From: Pasteurellaceae bacterium
GTDB taxonomy: Bacteria > Pseudomonadota > Gammaproteobacteria > Enterobacterales > Pasteurellaceae
Length of the DNA stretch: 57,330 nucleotides
Assembly: GCA_030528525.1 (NCBI GenBank)
Contig: JAUMYT010000014.1
Coordinates: 1-57,330, forward strand
Direction: 5' to 3'
Shown here: positions 35,039-43,791 of the stretch, piece after piece
Numbering within the stretch: the stretch's first letter is position 1
Layout: each line of letters begins with the position of its first letter
Notes under the pieces: model-generated
What the model was told of the DNA's origin: nothing
The model's database searches: none
Seen by the model: only the letters and a program-made list of their open reading frames with translations
Program-made: the position numbers and the translations under genes

Positions 35039-36154
35039 TTATTTAGTGAGTTGCACCAAAATACGGCGGACTGGCTCTGCCGCGCCCCATAATAATTGGT
35101 CGCCCACGGTAAAGGCTGCGAGATAGTCGCCGCCCATTGCCAGTTTGCGTAAACGTCCAACTGGAATGCTTAATGTGCCGGTCACTTTCGCTGGAGTGAG
35201 TTCACGCAAGGTGGTTTCTTTGTCGTTTGGAATCACTTTGACCCACTCGTTGTGGCTGGCGATGATTTGTTCGATTTCCGCTAATGGTAAATCTTTTTTG
35301 AGTTTGATGGTGAATGCTTGGCTGTGGCAACGTAATGCACCGATACGCACACATAAGCCGTCCACAGGGATTGGGTTATCGCTCAAGCCCAAAATTTTGT
35401 TGGTTTCCGCATAGCCTTTCCACTCTTCTTTGGTTTGCCCTGTTTCTGGCAACAGTTTGTCGATCCAAGGAATGAGGCTACCACCCAATGCTGCCCCGAA
35501 GTTGTCCGTTGGGAAGCTTTCATCACGCATTTTAGCAGTCACTTTGCGTTCAATCTCTAAAATGGAAGAGGCTGGGTTCGCCAGTTCTGCTTTAACCGAA
35601 TCTTCTAATTCGCCCATTTGTGAGAGCAATTCACGCATATTTTTTGCCCCCGCACCAGATGCGGCTTGGTATGTGGCAACAGACACCCACTCCACCAAAT
35701 CACGCTCGAATAAACCGCCGATTGCCATTAACATTAAGCTCACGGTGCAGTTTCCGCCGACAAAGGTTTTGATGCCTTTTTTCAAGCCTTCATCAATGAC
35801 GTGTTGGTTTACTGGGTCAAGCACGATGATCGCATCGTCTTGCATCCGCAAGGCAGAGGCAGCATCAATCCAGTAGCCGTTCCAGCCTGTCGCTTTGAGT
35901 TTTGGGAAGACTTCGTTGGTGTAGTCGCCGCCTTGACAAGTGACGATGATGTCTAATTTTTTGAGTTCTTCGACATCAAAGGCATCTTTTAAATTGCCTG
36001 CGTCTTTATTTGCAAAAACGGGTGCTTTCTGCCCCCCTTGCGACGTGGTGAAGAAAACGGGGTTAATGTTAGCGAAGTCGTTTTCTTGAACCATACGATC
36101 CATTAATACCGAACCGACCATTCCACGCCAACCGATAAAACCGACATTTTGCAT
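35039..36154 (-). CDS. asd: Aspartate-semialdehyde dehydrogenase
   Basis: Asd reduces aspartyl phosphate to the semialdehyde for lysine, diaminopimelate, threonine and methionine synthesis. The 371-residue protein has [15 protein letters not shown] (NADP-binding, 4-18), [12 protein letters not shown] near 130 with catalytic Cys, and [19 protein letters not shown] near 263 with catalytic His. A copy of the dispersed element (36008-36041) is read as [12 protein letters not shown], so the element is tolerated in a coding region. Confidence 0.98.
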   Translation of the reverse strand: MQNVGFIGWRGMVGSVLMDRMVQENDFANINPVFFTTSQGGQKAPVFANKDAGNLKDAFDVEELKKLDIIVTCQGGDYTNEVFPKLKATGWNGYWIDAASALRMQDDAIIVLDPVNQHVIDEGLKKGIKTFVGGNCTVSLMLMAIGGLFERDLVEWVSVATYQAASGAGAKNMRELLSQMGELEDSVKAELANPASSILEIERKVTAKMRDESFPTDNFGAALGGSLIPWIDKLLPETGQTKEEWKGYAETNKILGLSDNPIPVDGLCVRIGALRCHSQAFTIKLKKDLPLAEIEQIIASHNEWVKVIPNDKETTLRELTPAKVTGTLSIPVGRLRKLAMGGDYLAAFTVGDQLLWGAAEPVRRILVQLTK

Positions 36155-36468
36155 TGTTTGCTCCTAATAAGATGTTGTGTTTAAGTTTAAAGTGAATGGG
36201 GCAGATAAATACAAGATTTTGGTGGGAAAAGCAATGAAAACCTGAGTAAAAATTCATTCAACACATAGAAATGGAGTAAAATATTAAAATTTGAGCAGGC
36301 TCAAACTATTTTCTTTTAGACTTAAAATAAATCCAAAAATTCGGTACAATGAACAACGATTGTCAGTGCCTTTCGCCTGATTTTGTAGTAAAGTGAGCAG
36401 GCTTTTTGGGGAAATATTTTCCCAAATCACCTGAATTTTTATGTTTGATTTAACAAGAGGAACACACT
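36155..36468 (+). promoter_or_regulatory. asd-ptsH intergenic region with ptsH promoter and palindromes
   Basis: TTAAAA (36322-36327), 17 bases, TACAAT (36345-36350) is the best ptsH promoter I see. TTTGAGCAGGCTCAAA (36290-36305) is a compact palindrome just upstream, a possible operator. TTTGGGGAAATATTTTCCCA (from 36405) is a leader hairpin. AGAGGAA precedes the ptsH ATG. No clear CRP site was found. No further gene is seen. Confidence 0.45.
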
Positions 36469-36726
36469 ATGTACTCAAAAGATGTCACAATTATCGCTCC
36501 AAATGGCTTGCATACTCGCCCTGCAGCTGAATTTGTCAAAGCCGCCAAAGGGTTTGCTTCTGATATTACGGTAACGTCAGGTGGCAAAAGTGCAAGTGCG
36601 AAAAGTTTATTCAAGCTCCAAACATTAGGCTTAACTCAAGGAACAGTAATCACCATTTCTGCTGAAGGTGAAGATGAGCAAAAAGCCGTTGATTTCTTAG
36701 TGGATTTAATTCCAACCTTAGAATAA
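36469..36726 (+). CDS. ptsH: Phosphocarrier protein HPr
   Basis: HPr carries phosphate from enzyme I to sugar-specific PTS proteins and to DhaM. The 85-residue protein has [20 protein letters not shown] near 8-27 with the phospho-His15 and [19 protein letters not shown] near 37-55 with the regulatory Ser region. It leads ptsH-ptsI-crr. Confidence 0.98.
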   Translation: MYSKDVTIIAPNGLHTRPAAEFVKAAKGFASDITVTSGGKSASAKSLFKLQTLGLTQGTVITISAEGEDEQKAVDFLVDLIPTLE

Positions 36727-36742
36727 GCCTACATTGAAGAAC

Positions 36743-36778
36743 AGACTTTATCGTGAGACGCACGGTAAAGTCTTTTTT
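36743..36778 (+). terminator. Terminator between ptsH and ptsI
   Basis: AGACTTTATCGTG pairs with CACGGTAAAGTCT around AGACG and is followed by TTTTTTAT. It is a textbook intrinsic terminator, 17 bases after ptsH. Partial read-through would give more HPr than enzyme I. Confidence 0.88.
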
Positions 36779-36857
36779 ATCATTCGGTTGGTTAGAAAAT
36801 GAAACAAGCGGTCATTTTCACTATTTACTACCGATATTTTATACCCAAGGATTAAGT

Positions 36858-38579
36858 ATGATTACTGGTATTGCCGCTTCACCAGGCGTTGTGTTTGGTA
36901 AAGCATTAGTCTTAAAAGAAGAGCCTATCGTTTATAACACACAAAAAATCTTGCCAGAGCAAATTGATGCAGAAAAAGCCAAATTCTTTGCAGGGCGTGA
37001 AAAAGCCGTTGCTCAATTAACGGCGATTAAAGAGAAAGCAAGACGCACATTAGGCGAAGAAAAAGAAGCCATTTTCGAAGGTCATTTGATGATTTTAGAA
37101 GATGAAGAGCTGGAAGAAGAAATCCTCGGCTATCTTGAAGAAAAACTGGTCACTGCCGATGTCGCTGCTCACAAAATCATTGAAATGCAAGCCGCAATGC
37201 TGGCGGACATTGATGATGAGTATCTCAAAGAACGTGCGGGTGATATGCGTGATATTGGTAATCGCTTGGTTCGGAATATTTTGAATATGCACATTGTGGA
37301 TCTTGGCGATATTCAAGAAGAATCCATTTTGATTGCCTATGATTTAACCCCATCCGAAACCGCCCAATTAAATTTAGATAAAGTGCTGGGTTTTATTACG
37401 GATATTGGTGGCCGTACTTCGCACACTTCTATTATGGCTCGTTCATTAGAATTGCCTGCGATTGTCGGCACCAATAATATTACCACACTCGTCAATACAG
37501 GTGATCTGCTGATTCTAGATGCCACCAACAACGAGATTCATTTAAATCCGTCTGAAGAGCAAATTGCCAAATTCAAAGCGCAACAAGAAAAAGAACAATC
37601 TGAAAAAGCGGAATTGGCGAAATTGAAAGACTTACCTGCCGAAACCTTAGACGGGCATCGCATTGAAGTGGTCGGCAATATTGGCACCATTCGTGATGTC
37701 GACGGCGTGCTACGCAATGGTGGCGAAGGTGTGGGATTATACCGCACCGAATTCTTATTTATGGATCGCAACCAACTGCCAACCGAAGAAGAGCAATTTG
37801 ATGCCTATAAAGAAGTCGTGGAAGCGATGGACGGGAAATTGGTCGTGCTTCGCACAATGGATATCGGTGGCGATAAAGAACTGCCTTACTTAGCGTTCCC
37901 GAAAGAGATGAATCCGTTCTTAGGCTGGCGGGCAATTCGGATTGGTTTGGCTCGTCGAGATATTTTAGATCCGCAATTGCGTGCGGTATTGCGTGCGTCT
38001 GCATTCGGTAAATTAGCGGTGATGTTCCCGATGATCGTGTCTGTCGAAGAAATTCGTGAGCTCAAAGGCATTATGAATAGCTTAAAAGACGAACTTCGCA
38101 ACGAAGGCAAAGCCTTTGATGAACATATCCAAATTGGTGTGATGGTGGAAACGCCGTCCGCTGCGGTGAATGCTCGCCATCTCGCCAAAGAAGTGGATTT
38201 CTTCAGTATCGGCACCAACGATTTAACCCAATATACGCTTGCGGTGGATCGTGGTAATGAAGCGATTGCCCATTTATATAATCCGCTCACGCCTTCCGTA
38301 TTAAACTTAATTAAACAGGTGATTGATGCCTCTCATGCCGAAGGCAAATGGACAGGTATGTGTGGCGAATTAGCCGGTGATGTGCGAGCAACCGCCTTGT
38401 TACTCGGTATGGGCTTAGATGAATTCAGTATGAGTGGCATTTCCGTACCACACGTTAAAAAATTAGTGCGTAGCATTCGTTTTGCTGATGCTAAAGCACT
38501 TGCTGAACAAGCACTCGCTCAACCAACCGCTCAAGATATTGAGCAGTTAGTGAATGATTTTTATCAAAAAATGCACTAA
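36858..38579 (+). CDS. ptsI: PTS enzyme I
   Basis: Enzyme I takes phosphate from PEP and passes it to HPr. The 573-residue protein has [13 protein letters not shown] near 183-195 with the phospho-His, [14 protein letters not shown] near 290 and [10 protein letters not shown] near 450 and MCGELAGD near 502 for PEP binding. The ATG at 36858 (MITGIAAS) follows AAGGATTAAGT. A longer frame from 36753 would start inside the terminator and is not credible. Confidence 0.98.
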   Translation: MITGIAASPGVVFGKALVLKEEPIVYNTQKILPEQIDAEKAKFFAGREKAVAQLTAIKEKARRTLGEEKEAIFEGHLMILEDEELEEEILGYLEEKLVTADVAAHKIIEMQAAMLADIDDEYLKERAGDMRDIGNRLVRNILNMHIVDLGDIQEESILIAYDLTPSETAQLNLDKVLGFITDIGGRTSHTSIMARSLELPAIVGTNNITTLVNTGDLLILDATNNEIHLNPSEEQIAKFKAQQEKEQSEKAELAKLKDLPAETLDGHRIEVVGNIGTIRDVDGVLRNGGEGVGLYRTEFLFMDRNQLPTEEEQFDAYKEVVEAMDGKLVVLRTMDIGGDKELPYLAFPKEMNPFLGWRAIRIGLARRDILDPQLRAVLRASAFGKLAVMFPMIVSVEEIRELKGIMNSLKDELRNEGKAFDEHIQIGVMVETPSAAVNARHLAKEVDFFSIGTNDLTQYTLAVDRGNEAIAHLYNPLTPSVLNLIKQVIDASHAEGKWTGMCGELAGDVRATALLLGMGLDEFSMSGISVPHVKKLVRSIRFADAKALAEQALAQPTAQDIEQLVNDFYQKMH

Positions 38580-38594
38580 GTTAGATACAAATAG

Positions 38595-38627
38595 CAAAAT
38601 CTCGGTTAAAATGACCGAGATTTTGTT
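38595..38627 (+). terminator. Terminator between ptsI and crr
   Basis: CAAAATCTCGGT (38595-38606) pairs with ACCGAGATTTTG (38614-38625), 12 perfect pairs, followed by TTTAT. The T-run is short, so some read-through to crr is likely. Confidence 0.75.
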
Positions 38628-38650
38628 TATCGCATAACGGAGAATTGATT

Positions 38651-39151
38651 ATGGGTTTTTTAGATAAACTTTTCGGAAAAAAAGACTCGGCTTCCAAAGA
38701 AGTAAAAATTTATGCACCATTATCTGGCGAAATCGTCAATATTGAAGATGTGCCTGATGTTGTCTTTTCAGAAAAGATCGTGGGTGATGGTATCGCAATT
38801 CGTCCGAATGGCAATCTGATCGTCGCTCCTGTCAATGGCACGATTGGCAAAATCTTTGAAACCAATCACGCTTTCTCAATTGAATCCACCGAAGGTGTTG
38901 AGTTATTTGTTCACTTTGGGATTGACACCGTAGAATTAAAAGGCGAAGGCTTTACTCGCTTGGCAGCAGAAGGGCAAAAAGTCAAAGTGGGTGACCCAGT
39001 CATCGAATTTGATTTAGCCTTCCTAGAAGAAAAAGCGAAATCGATCCTCACTCCAGTGGTGATTTCCAATATGGATGAAATCACTAATTTAGTCAAAAAC
39101 ACTGGCGAAGTCACCCAAGCAGAAAATGTGATTTTAACCCTCACGAAATAA
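38651..39151 (+). CDS. crr: Glucose-specific EIIA component
   Basis: EIIA-Glc receives phosphate from HPr and controls adenylate cyclase and permeases. The 166-residue protein has [15 protein letters not shown] near 20-34, NHAFSIES near 73 and [19 protein letters not shown] near 84-102 with the phospho-His. The ATG at 38651 sits after GGAGAATTGATT. Confidence 0.98.
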   Translation: MGFLDKLFGKKDSASKEVKIYAPLSGEIVNIEDVPDVVFSEKIVGDGIAIRPNGNLIVAPVNGTIGKIFETNHAFSIESTEGVELFVHFGIDTVELKGEGFTRLAAEGQKVKVGDPVIEFDLAFLEEKAKSILTPVVISNMDEITNLVKNTGEVTQAENVILTLTK

Positions 39152-39164
39152 ACTTATCCACAGC

Positions 39165-39203
39165 AAAAGTGCTAATCTCCCTCTCAGAGCTTAGCACTTT
39201 TTT
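39165..39203 (+). terminator. crr terminator
   Basis: AAAAGTGCTAA (39165-39175) pairs with TTAGCACTTTT (39191-39201) and continues into TTTC. It ends the ptsHI-crr unit. A copy of the dispersed element follows at 39225-39258. Confidence 0.85.
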
Positions 39204-39224
39204 CTTACACCATCGCCCAGTGCA

Positions 39225-39258
39225 TTTTGCAAAAAGTCACTTTTTCTCACCCCCTTGC
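39225..39258. repeat. Dispersed element between crr and yqhA
   Basis: ATTTTGCAAAAAGTCAC then TTTTTCTCACCCCCTTGC, a well-preserved copy just upstream of the yqhA promoter region. Confidence 0.85.
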
Positions 39259-39320
39259 CACCCCATTTCGCTAGACAATTTTGTATAATAACTGCCTTTC
39301 TTTTCTTCTGGATATACATT

Positions 39321-39851
39321 ATGGAACCAACAACTTCACAACAAAATCTTATCAGCAAAATTATCTTCGCGAGCCGCTGGCTACAGTTGCCGATCTATCT
39401 TGGTTTGATTGTGGTACAAGGAATTTATGCGTATAAGTTCTTGAAATCCTTATGGCATTTATTGATGAATCTGAATGAGTTAGACGAAAATACTATCATG
39501 CTTTCAGTACTAGGGCTGATTGATGTGGTGATGATCGCCAATCTGCTCATTATGGTCATTGTCGGTGGCTATGAAACGTTTGTCTCTCGCTTAAACGTAG
39601 ACAGCCACCCAGACCAACCCGAGTGGCTAAACCATGTGAATGCGTCAGTATTGAAAGTAAAACTGTCGATGGCGATTATCAGCATCTCTTCTATCCATAT
39701 GCTGCAAACCTTTATCAACGCCTCAAAATTAAGCGAAGCGACCATGCAGTGGCAGCTCCTTCTGCACCTTGGCTTCTTAGCCTCAGCCATTGCCATTGCC
39801 TATACCGACAGGCTATTGCATAACGCACACACCCATACCAATCATCACTAA
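39321..39851 (+). CDS. yqhA: UPF0114 family inner-membrane protein YqhA
   Basis: The function is unknown. The 176-residue protein has about four membrane spans with [13 protein letters not shown] near 17, [18 protein letters not shown] near 67 and [15 protein letters not shown] near 120, matching the E. coli YqhA pattern. The ATG at 39321 (MEPTTS) is preferred over an upstream frame to 39255, which begins in repeat DNA. Confidence 0.88.
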   Translation: MEPTTSQQNLISKIIFASRWLQLPIYLGLIVVQGIYAYKFLKSLWHLLMNLNELDENTIMLSVLGLIDVVMIANLLIMVIVGGYETFVSRLNVDSHPDQPEWLNHVNASVLKVKLSMAIISISSIHMLQTFINASKLSEATMQWQLLLHLGFLASAIAIAYTDRLLHNAHTHTNHH

Positions 39852-39856
39852 CGCAT

Positions 39857-39889
39857 AAAAAACGGTAAGTCATTAAACTTACCGTTTTT
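39857..39889. terminator. Bidirectional terminator between yqhA and dnaJ
   Basis: AAAAAACGGTAAGT (39857-39870) pairs with ACTTACCGTTTTT (39877-39889). A- and T-runs flank both sides, serving the convergent yqhA and dnaJ genes. Confidence 0.9.
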
Positions 39890-39898
39890 CTTGTACGA

Positions 39899-41041
39899 CT
39901 ACTTGCCAATATTATCAAAGAACCGTTTCACGCCGTCAAAGAAGCCTTGATGTTTCGGGCGGTTTTGTGCTGAACCTTCAAAACTTTCTTCGAGTTTACG
40001 CAACAGCTCTTTCTGTTCTTCGTTGAGTGATACAGGCGTTTCGATAATCACTTTGCAGATCAAATCGCCGACATGGCGGCTGCGTGCGTTGGTGATGCCT
40101 TTGCCACGAATGCGGAACAGTTTGCCTGTTTGGGTTTCCGCTGGGATTTTCAGTTTCACCCGTCCGTCTAAGGTTGGCACTTCAATCTCACCGCCGAGAG
40201 CCGCCATTGTGAAACTGATCGGCACTTCGCAGTAGAGATTTGAGCCGTCACGCACGAAAATGTCGTGATCTTTGACGTGGATCACCACATATAAATCGCC
40301 AGCTGGTGCCCCATTCTCGCCTGCCGCCCCTTCGCCAGATAAACGTAGCTGGTTGCCGGTGTCCACGCCTGCTGGAATCGTGACCGACAAATTTTTGGTT
40401 TTGTGAACACGTCCATCGCCGTGGCACGATTTACACGGTTTTTCAATCCGTTTGCCTGTGCCGTGACAGCTTGGGCAAGCCTGTTCAGTCATAAAGAAAC
40501 CTTGCTGACGGCGAATACGTCCAGAACCGTGACAATGCGGACAAGTTTCCACTTTGCTACCTGCTTCCGCACCGCTGCCGTGGCAAGTATCGCATTCGGC
40601 AAGGGTTTGAATGCGAATGTCTTTTTTCACGCCACGCACGGCTTCTTCGAGGGTGATTTCAAGGTTGTATTGCAAGTCATCGCCTCGCACCACACGCTGA
40701 CGGCGACCGCCGCCCCCAAATCCACCGCCGAACATTTCGCTGAAAATATCTTCAAAGCCGCCAAAACCGCCCCCACCAAATCCGCCGAAGCCGCCACCTC
40801 CGCCAAATCCACCTTGTTCAAAGGCTTGGTGACCGTATTGGTCGTACATTGCCCGTTTTTCGGCATCGCCTAACACTTCGTAGGCTTCTTTGATCTCTTT
40901 AAATTTTTCTTCTGCGTCTTTACTGCCTTGGTTTTTGTCAGGGTGATGTTTCGCCGCCAAACGTTTATAGGCACGTTTGATCTCCTGCTCACTCGCCCCT
41001 TTGCTCAAGCCAAGGACTTCATAATAATCACGTTTTGACAT
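39899..41041 (-). CDS. dnaJ: Chaperone protein DnaJ
   Basis: DnaJ stimulates the DnaK ATPase and delivers clients. The 380-residue protein has a J domain with KHHPDKN near 31-37, a long Gly/Phe region near 76-118, four CxxCxGxG zinc repeats ([32 protein letters not shown]) near 150-212 and a C-terminal substrate domain. It is separated from dnaK by a hairpin repeat and a small gene. Confidence 0.98.
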   Translation of the reverse strand: MSKRDYYEVLGLSKGASEQEIKRAYKRLAAKHHPDKNQGSKDAEEKFKEIKEAYEVLGDAEKRAMYDQYGHQAFEQGGFGGGGGFGGFGGGGFGGFEDIFSEMFGGGFGGGGRRQRVVRGDDLQYNLEITLEEAVRGVKKDIRIQTLAECDTCHGSGAEAGSKVETCPHCHGSGRIRRQQGFFMTEQACPSCHGTGKRIEKPCKSCHGDGRVHKTKNLSVTIPAGVDTGNQLRLSGEGAAGENGAPAGDLYVVIHVKDHDIFVRDGSNLYCEVPISFTMAALGGEIEVPTLDGRVKLKIPAETQTGKLFRIRGKGITNARSRHVGDLICKVIIETPVSLNEEQKELLRKLEESFEGSAQNRPKHQGFFDGVKRFFDNIGK

Positions 41042-41089
41042 AGGTTTTCCGTTTTGAATTTGTAAAATTTTTGACCCGTTGTAATCCTA

Positions 41090-41221
41090 ATTCTGCCCCC
41101 GCTTGCGGGGGAAGTACCCGAACGAAGTGAGGGGGTAGGGGGCAGATCTTCAGGAAAATCTGCAAAATTACCCCCTTCGGCTCGTTTCACTCGCCACTTC
41201 CCCCGCAAGCGGGGGCAGAAT
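41090..41221. repeat. Large nested inverted repeat upstream of dnaJ
   Basis: ATTCTGCCCCCGCTTGCGGG (start of the 26-base arm 41090-41115) is perfectly complementary to 41196-41221. Inside is a second pair, GCAGATCTTCAGGAAAATCT with its GC end, about 41141-41163. Each outer arm is also palindromic (CCCCCGC/GCGGGGG). The unit separates the small gene at 41229 from dnaJ and may end transcription coming from dnaK. Confidence 0.85.
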
Positions 41222-41228
41222 TTTTGTT

Positions 41229-41609
41229 CTAACAATGCGGACTTACCGCCACAAACACATCGACTCTGCCGTCTTTTTGGTACTGCTCAAAATCCACGGT
41301 CAAGGCACGTTTCAGCAAACCTTGCTGACCTTTTCGGCAAATATCGTCCCACGTTTCGCCCAACAATTCGCATTTAGTGCTGAATTTTTCATACCACGTT
41401 AAATCGTCAATCACAATCGGTGGATTGTCATTCGGTGTGGTAGTCGCAATGGCAAAATCATACCGCTTGCCGTTGTCTTGATAGTTGAAATACACGCCGT
41501 AGCATTCTGCGTTTTCAGGTAGTTTGACCGATTGCCACAGGGCGATGAAATCGTTGCTGGTGGCAGTTTGGTCGAAGGTTTTGGTGATAATTGGGTAGAG
41601 TTTTAGCAT
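41229..41609 (-). CDS. GyrI-like/effector-binding domain protein
   Basis: This 126-residue soluble protein resembles the GyrI-like small-molecule-binding domain found at the end of AraC/MerR regulators and as free-standing proteins. It has CYGVYFNYQDNGKRYDFAIA near 36-55, DDLTWYEKF near 68 and the end block DFEQYQKDGRVDVFVAV near 106-122. No DNA-binding domain is present. It sits between dnaK and dnaJ on the same strand, an uncommon position. The ligand is unknown. Confidence 0.7.
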   Translation of the reverse strand: MLKLYPIITKTFDQTATSNDFIALWQSVKLPENAECYGVYFNYQDNGKRYDFAIATTTPNDNPPIVIDDLTWYEKFSTKCELLGETWDDICRKGQQGLLKRALTVDFEQYQKDGRVDVFVAVSPHC

Positions 41610-41614
41610 AGGTG

Positions 41615-41650
41615 TTTTTGCAAAATGTCAGGGCAAAACAGCCCCCGTTG
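41615..41650. repeat. Dispersed element between dnaK and the GyrI-like gene
   Basis: GTTTTTGCAAAATGTCAGGG then CAAAACAGCCCCCGTTGC is a diverged copy overlying the small gene's upstream region. Confidence 0.65.
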
Positions 41651-41684
41651 CATAGGTCAATTTATTCAATTTTACATAGACTAA

Positions 41685-41708
41685 AGGGGCGAAAGATGTT
41701 TCGCCCCT
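41685..41708 (-). terminator. AGGGGCGAAA hairpin after dnaK
   Basis: AGGGGCGAAA (41685-41694) pairs with TTTCGCCCCT (41699-41708) around GATG, 20 bases after the dnaK stop. It belongs to the same repeat family as 34987-35010 and probably ends or trims dnaK mRNA. Confidence 0.65.
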
Positions 41709-41728
41709 ACGGTTGTTATTCAGACAAC

Positions 41729-43630
41729 TTATTTATTATCTTTCACTTCTTCAAACTCAGCGTCCACTACGCCGTCATCTTTTTGGCTTTGTTGGGCTTG
41801 TTGCGTGCCTTGTTGAGCCTGTGCTTGACCAGCTTGGATAAGCGGTTCAGACACTTTCACTAAGGCTTCGATTTTCGCTTCGATGTCGGCTTTGTCTTCG
41901 CCTTTCGCTGCCGTTTCTAATGCACTTAAGGCTTCTTCGATTTTCGCTTTGTCGTCCGCTTTTAACGCATCGCCTGCCTCAGAAATTTGTTTGCGAGTGG
42001 AGTGAACAATCGCATCTGCTTGGTTGCGAGTTTGAACTAACTCTTCAAATTTGCGGTCGGCTTCGGCGTTTGCTTCGGCATCACGCACCATTTGCTCCAC
42101 TTCCGCATCGCTTAAACCAGAAGAGGCTTTGATCGTGATTTTTTGCTCTTTGCCTGTGTTTTTGTCTTTCGCTGACACGTGCAAGATACCGTCTGCGTCA
42201 ATGTCGAAGGTCACTTCGATTTGTGGCATACCACGTGGTGCAGGCTGGATACCGTCTAGGTTGAATTGACCTAACGATTTGTTATCGCTTGCACGTTTAC
42301 GCTCGCCTTGCAACACGTGAATGGTTACCGCACTTTGGTTGTCTTGAGCCGTTGAGAACACTTGGCTGTGTTTAGTTGGGATCGTGGTGTTTTTCTCGAT
42401 GAGTTTGGTCATCACTTCGCCCATTGTTTCGATACCCAATGAAAGTGGGGTGACGTCTAATAAAAGAACGTCTGTCACATCGCCAGCTAACACACCGCCT
42501 TGCACCGCCGCACCGATTGCCACCGCTTCATCTGGGTTCACGTCTTTGCGTGGTTCTTTGCCGAAGAACTCCGCCACTTTTTGTTGCACCAATGGCATAC
42601 GGGTTTGACCACCGACTAAAATCACGTCGTTGATTTCAGAAACTGATAAGCCTGCGTCCGCCAATGCCACTTTCACTGGCTCTAATGAACGTGCCACTAA
42701 ATCTTCCACCAAGGCTTCCAATTTCGCACGAGTTACAGTGATCACTAAGTGTTTCGGCCCTGTGGCATCTGCGGTAATGTACGGCAAATTCACTTCGGTC
42801 GATTGTGCTGAAGAAAGCTCGATTTTTGCTTTCTCCGCTGCTTCTTTGACACGTTGCATCGCCATTGAGTCGTTGCGTAAATCCACGCTTTGCTCTTTTT
42901 TGAACTCTTCAACTAAGTAGTTGATTAAACGGTTATCGAAGTCTTCACCGCCTAAGTGCGTGTCGCCGTTGGTGGCACGCACTTCAAAGGTTTGCTCGCC
43001 GTCAAAGTTGTCGATTTCGATGATAGATAAGTCGAAGGTACCGCCACCCAAGTCGTAAACCGCAATGATTTGGTTCTCTTTCTTAGAATCTAAACCGTAC
43101 GCCAATGCTGCGGCGGTTGGTTCGTTGATGATACGTTTTACTTCTAACCCTGCGATACGACCTGCGTCTTTAGTCGCTTGACGTTGTGCATCGTTGAAGT
43201 ACGCTGGCACGGTAATTACCGCTTCAGTCACAGGCTCGCCCAAGAAATCTTCCGCAGTTTTCTTCATTTTTTTCAACACTTCTGCCGAAATTTGTGGTGG
43301 TGCCATTTTTTCGCCTTTCACAGACACCCACGCATCGCCGTTGTCGGCTTTGGTGATCTCAAATGGCATAATTTCAATATCACGTTGCACTTCGGCATCG
43401 GTAAAGCGGCGACCGATTAAACGTTTGATCGCAAAAACGGTATTTTTCGGGTTGGTGATCGCCTGACGTTTTGCTGGCTGACCGACTAACGTTTCTTTAT
43501 CCGTATAAGCAATAATTGACGGAGTTGTACGAGCACCTTCCGCATTTTCTAATACACGTGGTTTGTCGCCGTCCATTACCGCCACACAAGAGTTGGTTGT
43601 TCCTAAGTCAATACCAATGATTTTTCCCAT
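41729..43630 (-). CDS. dnaK: Chaperone protein DnaK (Hsp70)
   Basis: DnaK folds and protects proteins with DnaJ and GrpE. The 633-residue length is usual. It begins [20 protein letters not shown] and has [17 protein letters not shown] near 195-211, [11 protein letters not shown] near 335 and [13 protein letters not shown] near 388. The acidic tail ends [14 protein letters not shown]. The ATG at 43630 lies after GGAGAATGTTAAA. A sigma-32-type promoter precedes it by about 100 bases. Confidence 0.99.
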   Translation of the reverse strand: MGKIIGIDLGTTNSCVAVMDGDKPRVLENAEGARTTPSIIAYTDKETLVGQPAKRQAITNPKNTVFAIKRLIGRRFTDAEVQRDIEIMPFEITKADNGDAWVSVKGEKMAPPQISAEVLKKMKKTAEDFLGEPVTEAVITVPAYFNDAQRQATKDAGRIAGLEVKRIINEPTAAALAYGLDSKKENQIIAVYDLGGGTFDLSIIEIDNFDGEQTFEVRATNGDTHLGGEDFDNRLINYLVEEFKKEQSVDLRNDSMAMQRVKEAAEKAKIELSSAQSTEVNLPYITADATGPKHLVITVTRAKLEALVEDLVARSLEPVKVALADAGLSVSEINDVILVGGQTRMPLVQQKVAEFFGKEPRKDVNPDEAVAIGAAVQGGVLAGDVTDVLLLDVTPLSLGIETMGEVMTKLIEKNTTIPTKHSQVFSTAQDNQSAVTIHVLQGERKRASDNKSLGQFNLDGIQPAPRGMPQIEVTFDIDADGILHVSAKDKNTGKEQKITIKASSGLSDAEVEQMVRDAEANAEADRKFEELVQTRNQADAIVHSTRKQISEAGDALKADDKAKIEEALSALETAAKGEDKADIEAKIEALVKVSEPLIQAGQAQAQQGTQQAQQSQKDDGVVDAEFEEVKDNK

Positions 43631-43730
43631 TTTAACATTCTCCAATCTAAAAATTTGGTTAGAACGCATTGCGTTCGTTTTGCAAAAAATAAACGGGAAG
43701 TGTTTGACGTTCCCGCTCAGACGGAACACT

Positions 43731-43758
43731 AAATAGGGCTGAAAAAAAGGAGTTCAAG
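43731..43758 (-). promoter_or_regulatory. dnaK: Heat-shock (sigma-32) promoter of dnaK
   Basis: On the minus strand CTTGAAC (43752-43758), 13 bases, then CCCTATTT (43731-43738) match the sigma-32 consensus CTTGAAA and CCCCATNT. The CTTG of the -35 box is part of a dispersed CCCCCTTG element. Confidence 0.78.
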
Positions 43759-43780
43759 GGGGTGAGAAAAAAATTTTTTC
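43755..43780. repeat. Dispersed element fused to the dnaK promoter
   Basis: CAAGGGGGTGAGAAAAAAAT is a clear core. The partner TTTTTGCAAA half is not intact on this side. A TTTTGCAAAAAA sits 70 bases away at 43678-43689. Confidence 0.65.
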
Positions 43781-43791
43781 TGTCAATCGAC

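Noticed and set aside
36743-36857. PtsI start at 36753
   Set aside because: That frame begins within the terminator stem. The family start MITGIAAS is at 36858 with a ribosome-binding site.
41090-41221. CRISPR-like or insertion-sequence interpretation of the nested inverted repeat
   Set aside because: There is one unit only, no spacers, no transposase and no target-site duplication that I could find.
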